Positions 1-7,184 of a DNA stretch of 24,531 nucleotides are shown piece after piece. The position numbers and the translations under genes were made by a program. Positions within the stretch are counted from its first letter, which is position 1. Each line of letters opens with the position of its first letter. The notes beneath the pieces were generated by a model that did no database searches, was not told the origin of the DNA, and was given only the letters and a program-made list of their open reading frames with translations. Source of the stretch: Ruminococcus flavefaciens (GTDB lineage: Bacteria > Bacillota > Clostridia > Oscillospirales > Ruminococcaceae); the NCBI GenBank assembly GCA_002309635.1, contig DBXO01000049.1:1-24531 (forward strand). Direction: 5' to 3'.

Positions 1-333
1 TGTCTGATTCTTAGGCAGTATCTTTGGTTCAAATTCGCCGTTTCTGTCACGGGGAACTTCGATATCTATCTTACCCATACTGGTGCGCAGAGTTTTCTTG
101 CTGTGACCATTACGGCTGTTATCTGTTTCCTTGTTCTTCACGTCATACGGCTCATACCCAAGTTCAGAATCAAGTTCTGATTCAAGGCTGCCTTCCATAA
201 ATCCTGCAAGTGCTTCCTTGAACAGTTCCTGAATATCATCCATGCTCTGGATATTCGCTGCCGAAAGAAAATCGCTTATCAGCTCTCTTCTTGCTCGCTG
301 CTCTTCTGTTTCATTTCTTCGCCTTCTTCCCAT
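1..333 (-). CDS. IS256-family transposase, N-terminal part (runs off left edge)
   Basis: The 111 codons visible read from an ATG at 333 preceded by GGAGG seven bases upstream. The protein starts MGRRRRNETEEQRA and continues with a run typical of IS256/mutator-type transposases: ELGYEPYD, then KNKETDNSRNGHS, then TLRTSMGKIDIEVPRDR and FEPKILPKNQT. In this family such a segment is the N-terminal region that precedes the DDE catalytic core; the core lies outside the window, so intactness cannot be judged. The gene points away from the WYL regulator, and the element's terminal sequence lies between 342 and about 410. Family assignment is from recalled sequence pattern and is strong. Confidence 0.9.
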   Translation of the reverse strand, partial: MGRRRRNETEEQRARRELISDFLSAANIQSMDDIQELFKEALAGFMEGSLESELDSELGYEPYDVKNKETDNSRNGHSKKTLRTSMGKIDIEVPRDRNGEFEPKILPKNQT

Positions 334-341
334 AATTATAA

Positions 342-383
342 CCTCCGAAGTAGTGTCTCTTCTATTATACACTACTTCAGAGG
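342..383 (-). promoter_or_regulatory. Hairpin that can hide the transposase ribosome binding site
   Basis: Positions 342-356 and 369-383 are inverted repeats of 15 bp with one mismatch, around a 12-nt loop. On the minus-strand RNA the 3' arm contains the GGAGG of the transposase. RNA started at the element's own promoter (near 357) lacks the 5' arm, whereas read-through RNA from outside contains both arms. The effect on translation is inferred from this layout. Confidence 0.65.
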
Positions 384-392
384 TTTACACAA
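364..392 (-). promoter_or_regulatory. Promoter of the IS256-family transposase
   Basis: On the minus strand TTGTGT (392-387) and a perfect TATAAT (369-364) are separated by 17 bp. The expected start of transcription is near 357, inside the loop of the overlapping hairpin at 342-383. Confidence 0.6.
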
Positions 393-425
393 ATTTTAGG
401 ATAGACTCGGTTACCCGTTCCTTTT

Positions 426-1466
426 TCATTTGCTGTAATTATTCAGTGCATTTTTCAGTGCTTCAATAACTCGCTCCCTCAGCGAGATAGGTGATATGAC
501 AGCTGCGTGGTCGGAATACTGCACCGCCCACTTGAACATATCTTCCTCGCTGACACGGACTTTGACAATGCAGTCGTTATCCGTAACATCGGATATTTCC
601 GCAGCCTTACCGAAATAGTCGATAATGTCGTTGATGATATAGCGGTTGGCGCGGAACTTCACCTGTATGATGTCGCTGCTGAACATATAAATGTGCTCAG
701 TGATGTGCTCCGAAAGGTCAAGCCCGTATTTCTTGCCCTGAGTATTCTCAAAGGGCTTTGCTGCCGTATCAAGGATACGTATATTCTTTATGCGGTCGAT
801 GCGATAATTGGCGATATTATCGTATTTGTCATAGTTGCATATGAGATAGTAGCGTCCGCTAATGACTGCCATCTGATAAGGATTTACAATGTACTTCCTG
901 ATCTTGCCGTCAGAGCCTTTGCGAGGGTGGAGCTTTTTATCAACGTCATAGCTGCAATATTCAAACTCAACCTGCTTTTTCTTCTCGATAGCCTCATCAA
1001 GAGTATCAATGGTATAGAAAAGCTGAGCATTCGATATACTGCTGTCCGAGACGCTGTATATATGCTTGACCTTACTTCTAAAGTATACTGACGAAAGTCC
1101 TTCCAGCTTTTTTATTAACTGCATATGCTGGCGGTATGGAATATGCTCTGAGAACAGTAGTCCGTCTATTAGCAGGCGGAGTTCGGAGTCGGTGAAATCA
1201 TGAGTAAGATACCAGTCAGTGAGAACAGTATTTTCCTCGCCGTCTTTGCCGCTTCTTGTAATTTCACTGTAGTTGATATGATAGCCTGCTTCAATAAGGT
1301 TCATAAGATTGCTCTTGACCGACTTTCTGTCAACAGTCATATTGTAATCTCTTTTCAACAGCTCAATTATATCCTTCTGGGTAAGCCTGTGATCTTCATC
1401 GGAATACTTCTTCAGTATATCGAGGATGTTGATTATCATCAGCTTCTTTGGCTGTATTTCGTACAC
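426..1466 (-). CDS. WYL-domain transcriptional regulator
   Basis: A 346-residue protein with a GTG start at 1466, preceded by GGAGG at 1474-1478. Residues about 9-65 look like a winged helix-turn-helix (TQKDIIELLKRDYNMTVDRK). The WYL domain follows at about 155-235, with RYYLICNYD at 205-213 and YRIDRI at 221-226, and a WCX-type C-terminal extension to the end. WYL regulators are thought to bind a ligand, probably nucleic acid or nucleotide, and often control DNA-damage, phage-defence or mobile-element genes. Here it is divergent from the gene at 1601, with a shared promoter region carrying TGTACG inverted repeats, so autoregulation and control of the divergent pair is a natural inference. 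Family call is strong; the regulated genes are inferred. Confidence 0.85.
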   Translation of the reverse strand: MYEIQPKKLMIINILDILKKYSDEDHRLTQKDIIELLKRDYNMTVDRKSVKSNLMNLIEAGYHINYSEITRSGKDGEENTVLTDWYLTHDFTDSELRLLIDGLLFSEHIPYRQHMQLIKKLEGLSSVYFRSKVKHIYSVSDSSISNAQLFYTIDTLDEAIEKKKQVEFEYCSYDVDKKLHPRKGSDGKIRKYIVNPYQMAVISGRYYLICNYDKYDNIANYRIDRIKNIRILDTAAKPFENTQGKKYGLDLSEHITEHIYMFSSDIIQVKFRANRYIINDIIDYFGKAAEISDVTDNDCIVKVRVSEEDMFKWAVQYSDHAAVISPISLRERVIEALKNALNNYSK

Positions 1467-1550
1467 GATAACACCTCCGCCTTGTTCATAATTATATTAC
1501 CAGATTTGATGTACGCTTTTACGTACATGACTTATGATATATTATAACAT
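1460..1550. promoter_or_regulatory. Divergent promoter region with TGTACG operator-like repeats
   Basis: TGTACG (1510-1515) and CGTACA (1522-1527) form a 6-6-6 inverted repeat, and a further CGTACA overlaps the WYL start codon at 1460-1465. The WYL side has TATAAT at 1496-1491, with the inverted repeat in the position of its -35 region and no good -35 match. The other side has TATAAC at 1543-1548. The layout fits a regulator binding between two promoters; binding by the WYL protein is inference. Confidence 0.5.
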
Positions 1551-1600
1551 AGAATAATGAAAAAAGCTATAGGTTTTAGCTTTTTTGAAAGGAGTATATC

Positions 1601-2476
1601 ATGAAAACATCTGTGCTTGATTTTATTGACTCAGCCACACTGAGGGAACACCTGCGCAATCAGAAGCTTGAACCGGCTGTAAAGTGTATATTGATAATAC
1701 ATAGCAAGAAGCATTCTATTGAGGAAAAGCTTGATGCCCTAAAGGAAAGGTATGAAACATATTCGACTGAAGATTTTAATATGGGAAAATATAATTGCCG
1801 TGAAATAGGTATTAAAGCAGCCTTGAAAGAGTATATTATTTCTACGAAAAAAGTAATTGATGAACTTAATAACACAGATTCCGAGAATATATATCACGTC
1901 TGTGGCACAGATGATATTTGTTGCCACGGATTATTTAATACTTTTGATCATGCCTTGAATGCCGTTAAAAAGCACCTTGCCGACACTGAATGTACCGTAA
2001 TAAAAGCTAAAATAAACGAGTTTGAAAATGTTACAGATACAACGGTGCTTATTAACGAACTTGGGCTTCCCTATGATATCTGGAATTTAGATAATGACAG
2101 GATAAGCTGGAGCATATACGGTGCTTATGCATGGATTCCACATCGTTATGCAATCGGAGATCTGATTCGCTCCAGTTTTGATGCCACTTTTGCTGTTGTT
2201 GTCGATAACGGAAAATGTCCGACAAACGCTCTTGATCTTGATATTAACGATATGACATTGAAATGCGTTGCTTTTGAGAAAAAAGAATATCACTCCTGCG
2301 GTGGGATATTCATACAAAGGTATTTTCCTATACTCCGCATTGAATCAGCCACAGCAACAGAACTGGAAGAATGTCCGAAAGAATTGATAAGATTCAGTCA
2401 TCTTGTGAAAGGCGGTATCAGTCCAGCAGAATTCCTGGAGGAGTATGGTCAAGGAATCATTGGTAGTAAGCTTTGA
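1601..2476 (+). CDS. Protein of unknown function, divergent from WYL regulator
   Basis: A 291-residue soluble-looking protein with a good ribosome binding site (AAAGGAG, seven bases before ATG). I do not recognise a named domain. The first 70 residues (DFIDSATLREHLRNQ, then a helical stretch with EEKLDALKERYETY) resemble the start of hypothetical proteins found near mobile elements in gut Clostridia. The middle has two HxxCG/CCHG-like clusters (YHVCGTDDICCHGL, about 98-111) that could bind a metal. No signal peptide or membrane segment is seen. The tail, ISPAEFLEEYGQG, is encoded by DNA that recurs in degraded form at 3768-3818 and in frame at 7741-7791. Only 19 bp separate its stop from the ATG of the nuclease gene, so the two are probably co-transcribed. 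Function unknown. Confidence 0.7.
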   Translation: MKTSVLDFIDSATLREHLRNQKLEPAVKCILIIHSKKHSIEEKLDALKERYETYSTEDFNMGKYNCREIGIKAALKEYIISTKKVIDELNNTDSENIYHVCGTDDICCHGLFNTFDHALNAVKKHLADTECTVIKAKINEFENVTDTTVLINELGLPYDIWNLDNDRISWSIYGAYAWIPHRYAIGDLIRSSFDATFAVVVDNGKCPTNALDLDINDMTLKCVAFEKKEYHSCGGIFIQRYFPILRIESATATELEECPKELIRFSHLVKGGISPAEFLEEYGQGIIGSKL

Positions 2477-2495
2477 TTGTTATGGAGGAATAACT

Positions 2496-3734
2496 ATGGC
2501 AGGATTTTTTATAGTATTAGGTGATAAAAAAGACGATAATGGTAGAGTTATTGAAAGTGCTATGAGTATTTTAGATGAATTATGCACATACGGATATTAC
2601 ATCACTAATCTACATATCAACAATGGCACACAGATATGGGCCAAAACAAAAGTATCAACATTTACTGATTATTACAGTATGCGTACTGGCGATTATATAT
2701 TTTTCATCTTCAATAGAAAAATATACGGAGTCGGTGAATTGACCAGTATTGAACATACTGACGATTGTAAGTTTTGGACTTATGAAAATGCGAATATACC
2801 TACAACGTCAACGGTTTCTTTCCCCATCTTTGATGGTATTAATCCTGAAAATAGATGCATTTGTTTCTTTAAGCCATTAGAATACTTCTCATATGCGATA
2901 GATATGGATGAAGCACTTACAGCATATCCAAATTCATTTAAATCTCTTCGAGTGATTCAAGGGCGTTCTTTAATAAAAATGGATGATGAAGAGACTCAAG
3001 CTTTATATGCGACTATCACTAAAAGTAATCGTGCTTGTAAAGGACAAACTGTCGATTGGAACACTCCTACATTTGATAATTCTAAGCAAATCGTTGCTGG
3101 TAATAACATTGCCAAGAATCCGAATTATTATTCGTTCACGATTGAATCTTTACTTACTAACTTTAAAATCCGTGGCTTAGATGGAATCAATGAAGATATG
3201 GCAATAGAAGCTGCAGTCGTAGAAAGACTTAATACTGGCAGTTCTGCAGTGTTTGATAAACTAACATATGTATCGCATCAGGTTTCAGCATCGCCAGCAA
3301 AACCTGTAGAATACATGGAATGGATGGATGTGTTTGGATATAAAACAACATCATCTCTTATGTCGAAAGCGATATCTATTTCATTTGCTATAGAACAATA
3401 CTATGTAATTGAAATCAAAAGAGATCCTCTTGGATTAAAACATAAAGGGAATAAAGAGCCTCAATGGGTCAAATCAAATAAAGCAGTTGCCAATCGATTG
3501 ATGAAATTTGTGGACTGGACTGCCCAAAATTATGCTAGTGGAAAATATCCGATGGTAAAAGGTATTATTGTTGCAAATGGTTTTGATGACGACTTTATTG
3601 AGTATTGTAAGGGAATGTGTATTCGTAATTATAACAGCGGCTATAGAGATGCAACTCCTTCTGCATGGAATGATATTGAATTAATAAAGTACACGTTTGA
3701 TGGACAAACCATTACTTTTACCAAGGTATTATAA
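2496..3734 (+). CDS. Predicted nuclease: PUA/EVE-like N-terminus plus NucS-like PD-(D/E)xK core
   Basis: A 412-residue protein. The ATG at 2496 is chosen over an upstream in-frame GTG-type start at 2445 because GGAGG (2484-2488) lies just before it and the upstream stretch overlaps the preceding gene. Residues about 60-130 (SMRTGDYIFFIFNRKIYGVG, 61-80) look like a PUA/EVE-type beta barrel, a fold that in restriction-like proteins reads modified bases. Residues about 235-375 resemble the NucS/DUF91 nuclease core: an EAAVVERL helix, D278 in MDVFGYK, then the YYVIEIKRD strand with E306 and K308, a helix, and MVKGIIVANG (353-362). Together these suggest sensing plus cutting of foreign DNA, perhaps type IV-like. 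The gene is clearly more AT-rich than its neighbours, which suggests transfer. Core nuclease call is moderate; the N-terminal fold and target are inference. Confidence 0.6.
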   Translation: MAGFFIVLGDKKDDNGRVIESAMSILDELCTYGYYITNLHINNGTQIWAKTKVSTFTDYYSMRTGDYIFFIFNRKIYGVGELTSIEHTDDCKFWTYENANIPTTSTVSFPIFDGINPENRCICFFKPLEYFSYAIDMDEALTAYPNSFKSLRVIQGRSLIKMDDEETQALYATITKSNRACKGQTVDWNTPTFDNSKQIVAGNNIAKNPNYYSFTIESLLTNFKIRGLDGINEDMAIEAAVVERLNTGSSAVFDKLTYVSHQVSASPAKPVEYMEWMDVFGYKTTSSLMSKAISISFAIEQYYVIEIKRDPLGLKHKGNKEPQWVKSNKAVANRLMKFVDWTAQNYASGKYPMVKGIIVANGFDDDFIEYCKGMCIRNYNSGYRDATPSAWNDIELIKYTFDGQTITFTKVL

Positions 3735-3866
3735 ATTTATAATTTGAAATACAATAATAGCCATTTTGTGAAAAAGCGGTATTAGCTCAGCTTAATATCT
3801 GGAGGAGTATAGTAATGGCCAAATCTGTTGAATCGACTATTGTTAATGAATATTATTATATAGAAT

Positions 3867-3886
3867 CAGCTCCCTTGCGGGAGCTG
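3867..3886 (+). terminator. Conserved hairpin of end module, copy A
   Basis: CAGCTCCC (3867-3874) pairs perfectly with GGGAGCTG (3879-3886) around a 4-nt loop and is followed by GCTTCTTTC, so it may terminate the nuclease operon. The same stem, with a different loop sequence, occurs at 7825-7844. Confidence 0.55.
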
Positions 3887-3919
3887 GCTTCTTTCATAGC
3901 TTTGTACCACCAATAATTT

Positions 3920-3972
3920 CGTGTGATTTTCGTGTGATTTCGTGTGATTTTTTACTGTAAAACAGTCACACG
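3920..3972. repeat. Phased CGTGTGA repeats, copy A
   Basis: CGTGTGA begins at 3920, 3931 and 3941 (spacing 11 and 10 bp, one helical turn each), and the inverted copy TCACACG is at 3966-3972. The position beside the tRNA-derived repeat is that expected of arm-type binding sites of a tyrosine recombinase, which is an inference. Confidence 0.65.
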
Positions 3973-4003
3973 CGACTGCAAAAATGCATTAAAAACTGTT
4001 TTC

Positions 4004-4043
4004 TACAGGCTTCTTTAAAAGAGCGGACAGAGAGGGATTCGAA
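4004..4043. repeat. 40-bp att-like direct repeat with tRNA-Ser 3' end, left copy
   Basis: These 40 bases are identical to 8003-8042, exactly 3,999 bp apart. Positions 4024-4043 are the 3' terminal 20 nt of the tRNA-Ser gene (acceptor and part of the T arm, minus strand) without the rest of the tRNA. This is the usual product of site-specific integration into a tRNA gene's 3' end. Confidence 0.85.
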
Positions 4044-4133
4044 TATTTTTAAATGGCTATTTTCGCCTATTTATAGCCTTTAATACTTTTCGTGTGGAAT
4101 AAATGAGTGGAATAGAATTATTCTGAATGAAAA

Positions 4134-4676
4134 CTATTTCTGGTATAGCTGTTCTTTTTCGATTATTGAAATATTGATATTTCCTGCAAATATCCTCTCC
4201 ACCACGATCTGCGTCATCTCCTGCACCGACTCGGCATAACCGCCTTTTGCCCACTTCATAAAGATGCCGAAAAGCCCATAGGCAAGGTAGTAGCTTTCGT
4301 AGGTGTCCGAGGTCTGCTCGGTGTCGCTGTCGGTCATGATGACCTCATACGCAGAGAGAATCGCTCCGTGATGCCCCTGTCCGATGATAAGGTCATTCTT
4401 TTTCCGCAGCGAATAGCAGAAATCAAAGTACCGCATGACACGGTAGCTGTCACTCAACTGATGCTCTTTGAGCCTGTGTTCACGCTCGTATTCACGCCAC
4501 TTCATGATGATGTAGGCGGTGATGATCTCGTTCTTTGACTTGAAATTGCGAAAATAGGTCGCTCTGCCGATGCCGCCTTCCTCGCACAGCTCGTCCACGG
4601 TGATCTTTTCGATGTTCTTCTTTTTCATCAGCCTGAACAGCGCTTCACCGTAGGCGGAGGTCACATATTCCGACAT
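4134..4676 (-). CDS. TetR/AcrR-family transcriptional regulator
   Basis: A 180-residue protein starting at the ATG at 4676, with AAAGGAAG upstream; longer in-frame extensions cross the operator and promoter region and are not used. The N-terminal helix-turn-helix lies at about 25-46 (ITVDELCEEGGIGRATYFRN), the classic TetR pattern ending in the Y-F-x-x-F motif. The rest is a helical ligand-binding and dimerisation domain. It is divergent from an esterase/transporter operon, and the 145-bp spacer holds a perfect 28-bp palindrome and a related half-site on the opposite promoter. It therefore probably represses itself and the operon until a ligand, perhaps a substrate of the transporter, is bound. 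The family is clear; the ligand is unknown. Confidence 0.88.
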   Translation of the reverse strand: MSEYVTSAYGEALFRLMKKKNIEKITVDELCEEGGIGRATYFRNFKSKNEIITAYIIMKWREYEREHRLKEHQLSDSYRVMRYFDFCYSLRKKNDLIIGQGHHGAILSAYEVIMTDSDTEQTSDTYESYYLAYGLFGIFMKWAKGGYAESVQEMTQIVVERIFAGNINISIIEKEQLYQK

Positions 4677-4699
4677 TTTTCGTTCTTCCTTTCTGCCTG

Positions 4700-4777
4700 A
4701 TGATACTATTTTGCAAAATAGTATCATTTTCCCGATTTTATTGACTTTGCAGCCGTTTTGTGATATTATAGTATCAT
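4700..4777. promoter_or_regulatory. TetR-type operator palindrome and operon promoter
   Basis: Positions 4700-4727 form a perfect 28-bp palindrome with half-site ATGATACTATTTTG. A second, imperfect copy (TGATATTATAGTATCA, 4761-4776) covers the -10 of the rightward promoter: TTGACT at 4741-4746, 17 bp, TATTAT at 4764-4769. Both sites share TGATA and TATCA arms. Repression by the adjacent TetR-type protein is inferred. Confidence 0.8.
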
Positions 4778-4821
4778 GAGATAACGGGTTTGTCAAGTCG
4801 TGAGATTGAGGAGGAGTAGGC

Positions 4822-5946
4822 ATGGAGAACACAAAACCGAAAAGCAGACTGAAAAAGGTGCTTATCATCATCGGCATTATCATTTTGGTGATCGCAATAG
4901 GCATTTTTATTCTTCTGAAGCTGACATTTCTCAAAACATTTCCGAAGCTCAAGGGTGAACCTGATATCGGCAAGTGGTATGATGTCGTAGTCGATGATGC
5001 AAAGTCCTCGGACGGCAGCGAATGGCACGGCATCTTCCGTAAGGGCACGGAAAACAAAGTCGTTGTATATTTCTTCGGCGGCGGTGTGAGCATCACCCCT
5101 GAGACTTCCGAGGGCGGCAAAGAGTTCTATGCGACCAATATGACAGCTCAAGATTTTGTCGCACAGGGCGGTATCGGCAGCACAGAGGAGGATAATCCGT
5201 TTAAGGACTGGAGCTTTATCGTGATCCCCTATGCGACTGGCGATTTTCACGCAGGTATGGGAACTTACGAGGGCAAAAAGACTGTGTATCACACAGGGTA
5301 CAACAATTACTCCGCTTATGTGGAACAGGTCAAGCAGTATATCGGAGAGCCAGACACGCTGCTTGTAACAGGCTTTTCGGCAGGCGGATTTGCGACCTCC
5401 TTGTTGGCTGATGATGTAATCGACCGTTTTCCGAATGCTGAAAATGTGACAGTCTGTGTTGACAGCTCTCTCCTCCTTTATGACGGCTGGCACGAAACGG
5501 CTGTGGATCTGTGGAAAGCTCCGACTGAAATATCAGACAGACTGACCACAAATAACCTTGTTCTCGACAGTCTGACCGCACTTCACGAAAAGCGTGGTGA
5601 CAGCGTGAAAATACTTTTTGACTGCTCCTACCGTGATGATACGCTGATGCAGTATCAGTCCTATATCGACAGCGGAAAAATGGATAAGACCAAAGAGCTT
5701 GGCGATAACTTCCAGCGTGATCTGAAAGAAATGGTAAACGGGTTGCAGACAAATATCCCCGATGTAGGCATTTATATCTGGAGCTGCGGAGAAGATGCAA
5801 ATACCCATAATACCCAGCATACGATCATCTCTGCGAATGTGTTTGACAAGCTCGGAAACGACAGAAGCGTCGGTGAGTGGATATATGATGCTGTGAACGG
5901 CGATGTAAAAACCTACGGGCTGGAATTGCTCGATAAAACATTCTGA
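4822..5946 (+). CDS. Membrane-anchored pectinacetylesterase-family hydrolase
   Basis: A 374-residue protein starting at an ATG with GGAGGAG about seven bases upstream. Residues 1-12 are basic and 13-33 form one hydrophobic membrane segment, so the catalytic part is probably outside the cell. The pectinacetylesterase (PAE/Notum) pattern is visible: FFGGGVSIT (84-92) as oxyanion region, PYATGDFHAG (136-145), the nucleophile elbow GFSAGG with Ser186, and a late His in HNTQH (329-333). PAE enzymes remove ester-linked acetyl groups from pectin; related bacterial proteins may act on other acyl esters. The MFS gene starts one base after its stop, and both are controlled by the divergent TetR-type regulator, so substrate release followed by uptake or export is plausible. 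Substrate not determinable. Confidence 0.72.
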   Translation: MENTKPKSRLKKVLIIIGIIILVIAIGIFILLKLTFLKTFPKLKGEPDIGKWYDVVVDDAKSSDGSEWHGIFRKGTENKVVVYFFGGGVSITPETSEGGKEFYATNMTAQDFVAQGGIGSTEEDNPFKDWSFIVIPYATGDFHAGMGTYEGKKTVYHTGYNNYSAYVEQVKQYIGEPDTLLVTGFSAGGFATSLLADDVIDRFPNAENVTVCVDSSLLLYDGWHETAVDLWKAPTEISDRLTTNNLVLDSLTALHEKRGDSVKILFDCSYRDDTLMQYQSYIDSGKMDKTKELGDNFQRDLKEMVNGLQTNIPDVGIYIWSCGEDANTHNTQHTIISANVFDKLGNDRSVGEWIYDAVNGDVKTYGLELLDKTF

Positions 5947-5947
5947 G

Positions 5948-7165
5948 ATGAGGATTATTAAGAATATATCCTATAAAACAACACTGATAGCCTGCTTTAT
6001 CGGTTATGTGATACAGGCGATAGTCAACAACTTTGTGCCTCTGCTGTTTCTGCGGTTTCAGGCTGAATTTGATATCCCTTTGGCACAGATCACATGGCTC
6101 ATAACAATCAATTTTGCCGTTCAGCTTACAGTTGATGCAGTTGCTCCTGCGTTTGTGGACAAGATCGGGTATCGGGCATCTATGCAGCTTGCACATATCC
6201 TGTCTGCATCGGGATTTTTGTTGATGACAGTTCTGCCCGACAAGCTCCCGTCACCTTTTTCAGGACTTGTCATCTGCATAGCGCTGTATGCAGTCGGCGG
6301 AGGACTTCTCGAAGTGCTTGTAAGCCCGATCGTCGAGGCTTGTCCGACAGACAACAAGGAGACAACAATGTCCTTGCTACATTCCTTCTACTGCTGGGGA
6401 CAGGCGGCTACTGTGCTGTTATCGACTGTATTTTTTTCCCTTGCAGGAATAGAGCATTGGCGTATACTTGCCGCTTTATGGTCGATCGGTCCGATCCTGA
6501 ATTTTATTCTTTTCCTAAAAGTCCCAATTGCCACACTTTCTGAAACAAGAGGAAAGGAATCGGGATTTGCCGAACTGATAAGAACACCCGGATTCCTATT
6601 TTTCTGCCTGATGATGCTTTGTGCAGGTGCTTGTGAGCTGACGGTAAGTCAGTGGGCATCTGCCTTCGCCGAATCAGGACTGCACATCTCAAAATCCGCA
6701 GGAGACCTGATCGGGACTATGGGATTTGCGCTGTGTATGGGCAGTGCAAGAGCGATGTTTGGCAAATTTGGGGAGAAGATACCGCTGCAAAAGGTAATGC
6801 TCACATCGTCCATTTTATGCGTTGGGAGCTATCTGCTGATCGGTCTGACAAAAGCTCCGGCAGCCGGACTGATCGGCTGTATGCTGTGCGGTTTTTCAGT
6901 TGGGATCTTCTGGCCGGGGACTTTCAGTATCTCATCCGCAAGGCTTAGAAACGGAGGAACTCTGATGTTTGCATTGCTGGCACTTGCAGGCGATCTTGGG
7001 TGCTGTGCCGGTCCTACGATTGCAGGAAAGGCATCTGCCTTGTTTGGGAGCAATCTGCACAGGGGTATCTTATGCGGTATTGTGTTTCCGTGTATCATGC
7101 TCTGCTGTGTTCTTCTGATGGATAAGGAATATCAGAAAGGAAAGGTCAGAAATAGAGGCAAATAA
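5948..7165 (+). CDS. MFS transporter
   Basis: A 405-residue integral membrane protein with about 12 hydrophobic segments. The first is at about 12-35 and the second includes LITINFAVQLTVDAVAPAFV. The loop after it reads DKIGYRASMQ, matching the cytoplasmic G-x-x-x-D-R-x-G-R-type motif A of the major facilitator superfamily. The general pattern (short loops, sugar-permease-like segments such as WASAFAESGL near residue 233) recalls FucP-like sugar or small-molecule MFS proteins, but I cannot name the substrate. It begins one base after the esterase stop codon, with no clear ribosome binding site of its own, so translation is probably coupled. Direction of transport is not known. Confidence 0.82.
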   Translation: MRIIKNISYKTTLIACFIGYVIQAIVNNFVPLLFLRFQAEFDIPLAQITWLITINFAVQLTVDAVAPAFVDKIGYRASMQLAHILSASGFLLMTVLPDKLPSPFSGLVICIALYAVGGGLLEVLVSPIVEACPTDNKETTMSLLHSFYCWGQAATVLLSTVFFSLAGIEHWRILAALWSIGPILNFILFLKVPIATLSETRGKESGFAELIRTPGFLFFCLMMLCAGACELTVSQWASAFAESGLHISKSAGDLIGTMGFALCMGSARAMFGKFGEKIPLQKVMLTSSILCVGSYLLIGLTKAPAAGLIGCMLCGFSVGIFWPGTFSISSARLRNGGTLMFALLALAGDLGCCAGPTIAGKASALFGSNLHRGILCGIVFPCIMLCCVLLMDKEYQKGKVRNRGK

Positions 7166-7184
7166 GAAAAGAGGTCATAAGACA

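Larger units (their letters stand above)
1..410 (-). mobile_element. IS256-family insertion sequence, one end
   Basis: The transposase start, its promoter and an AT-rich terminal sequence containing TATCCTAAAATTTGTGTAAA (minus strand, 405 to 386) resemble the end of IS256-family elements. The exact outer base is uncertain; I place it near 405-415, about 10-20 bp beyond the WYL gene's stop codon. The other end and the target duplication are outside the window. Confidence 0.7.
3768..4043 (+). repeat. Element end module, copy A (direct repeat of 7741-8042)
   Basis: This gene-free stretch after the nuclease aligns along its length with 7741-8042. In order it holds a degenerate gene tail (3768-3818), a hairpin (3867-3886), three CGTGTGA repeats (3920, 3931, 3941), an inverted TCACACG (3966) and a 40-bp sequence ending in 20 nt of tRNA-Ser (4004-4043). 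Relative to copy B it lacks about 45 bp between two ACAGG words, a stretch that in copy B contains most of the tRNA terminator. The rest of the 399-bp gap (4044-4133) is AT-rich, and I see no gene there, only one more CGTGTGG at 4091. Confidence 0.8.

Noticed and set aside
507..1091. 194-codon plus-strand frame inside the WYL gene
   Set aside because: Antisense shadow of a gene with clear WYL motifs; no ribosome binding site.
3815..3916. 33-codon frame (MAKSVESTIV...) with a perfect-looking GGAGGAG ribosome site
   Set aside because: It lies in the end module, where the GGAGGAG is part of the degraded coding tail (LEEY) and the 3' half is the conserved hairpin. Copy B does not keep the frame.
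3920..3972. Iterons of a plasmid-type replication origin
   Set aside because: Three short words with one inverted copy beside a tRNA-derived repeat fit recombinase arm sites better. No replication initiator gene is present.
4024..4043. A second tRNA-Ser gene
   Set aside because: Only the last 20 nt are present; anticodon, D arm and 5' acceptor strand are missing.
4677..5120. N-terminal extension of the TetR-type protein to about 328 residues
   Set aside because: The extension crosses the 28-bp operator and the promoter and reads antisense through the esterase gene. TetR proteins are about 180-200 residues and the HTH would be misplaced.
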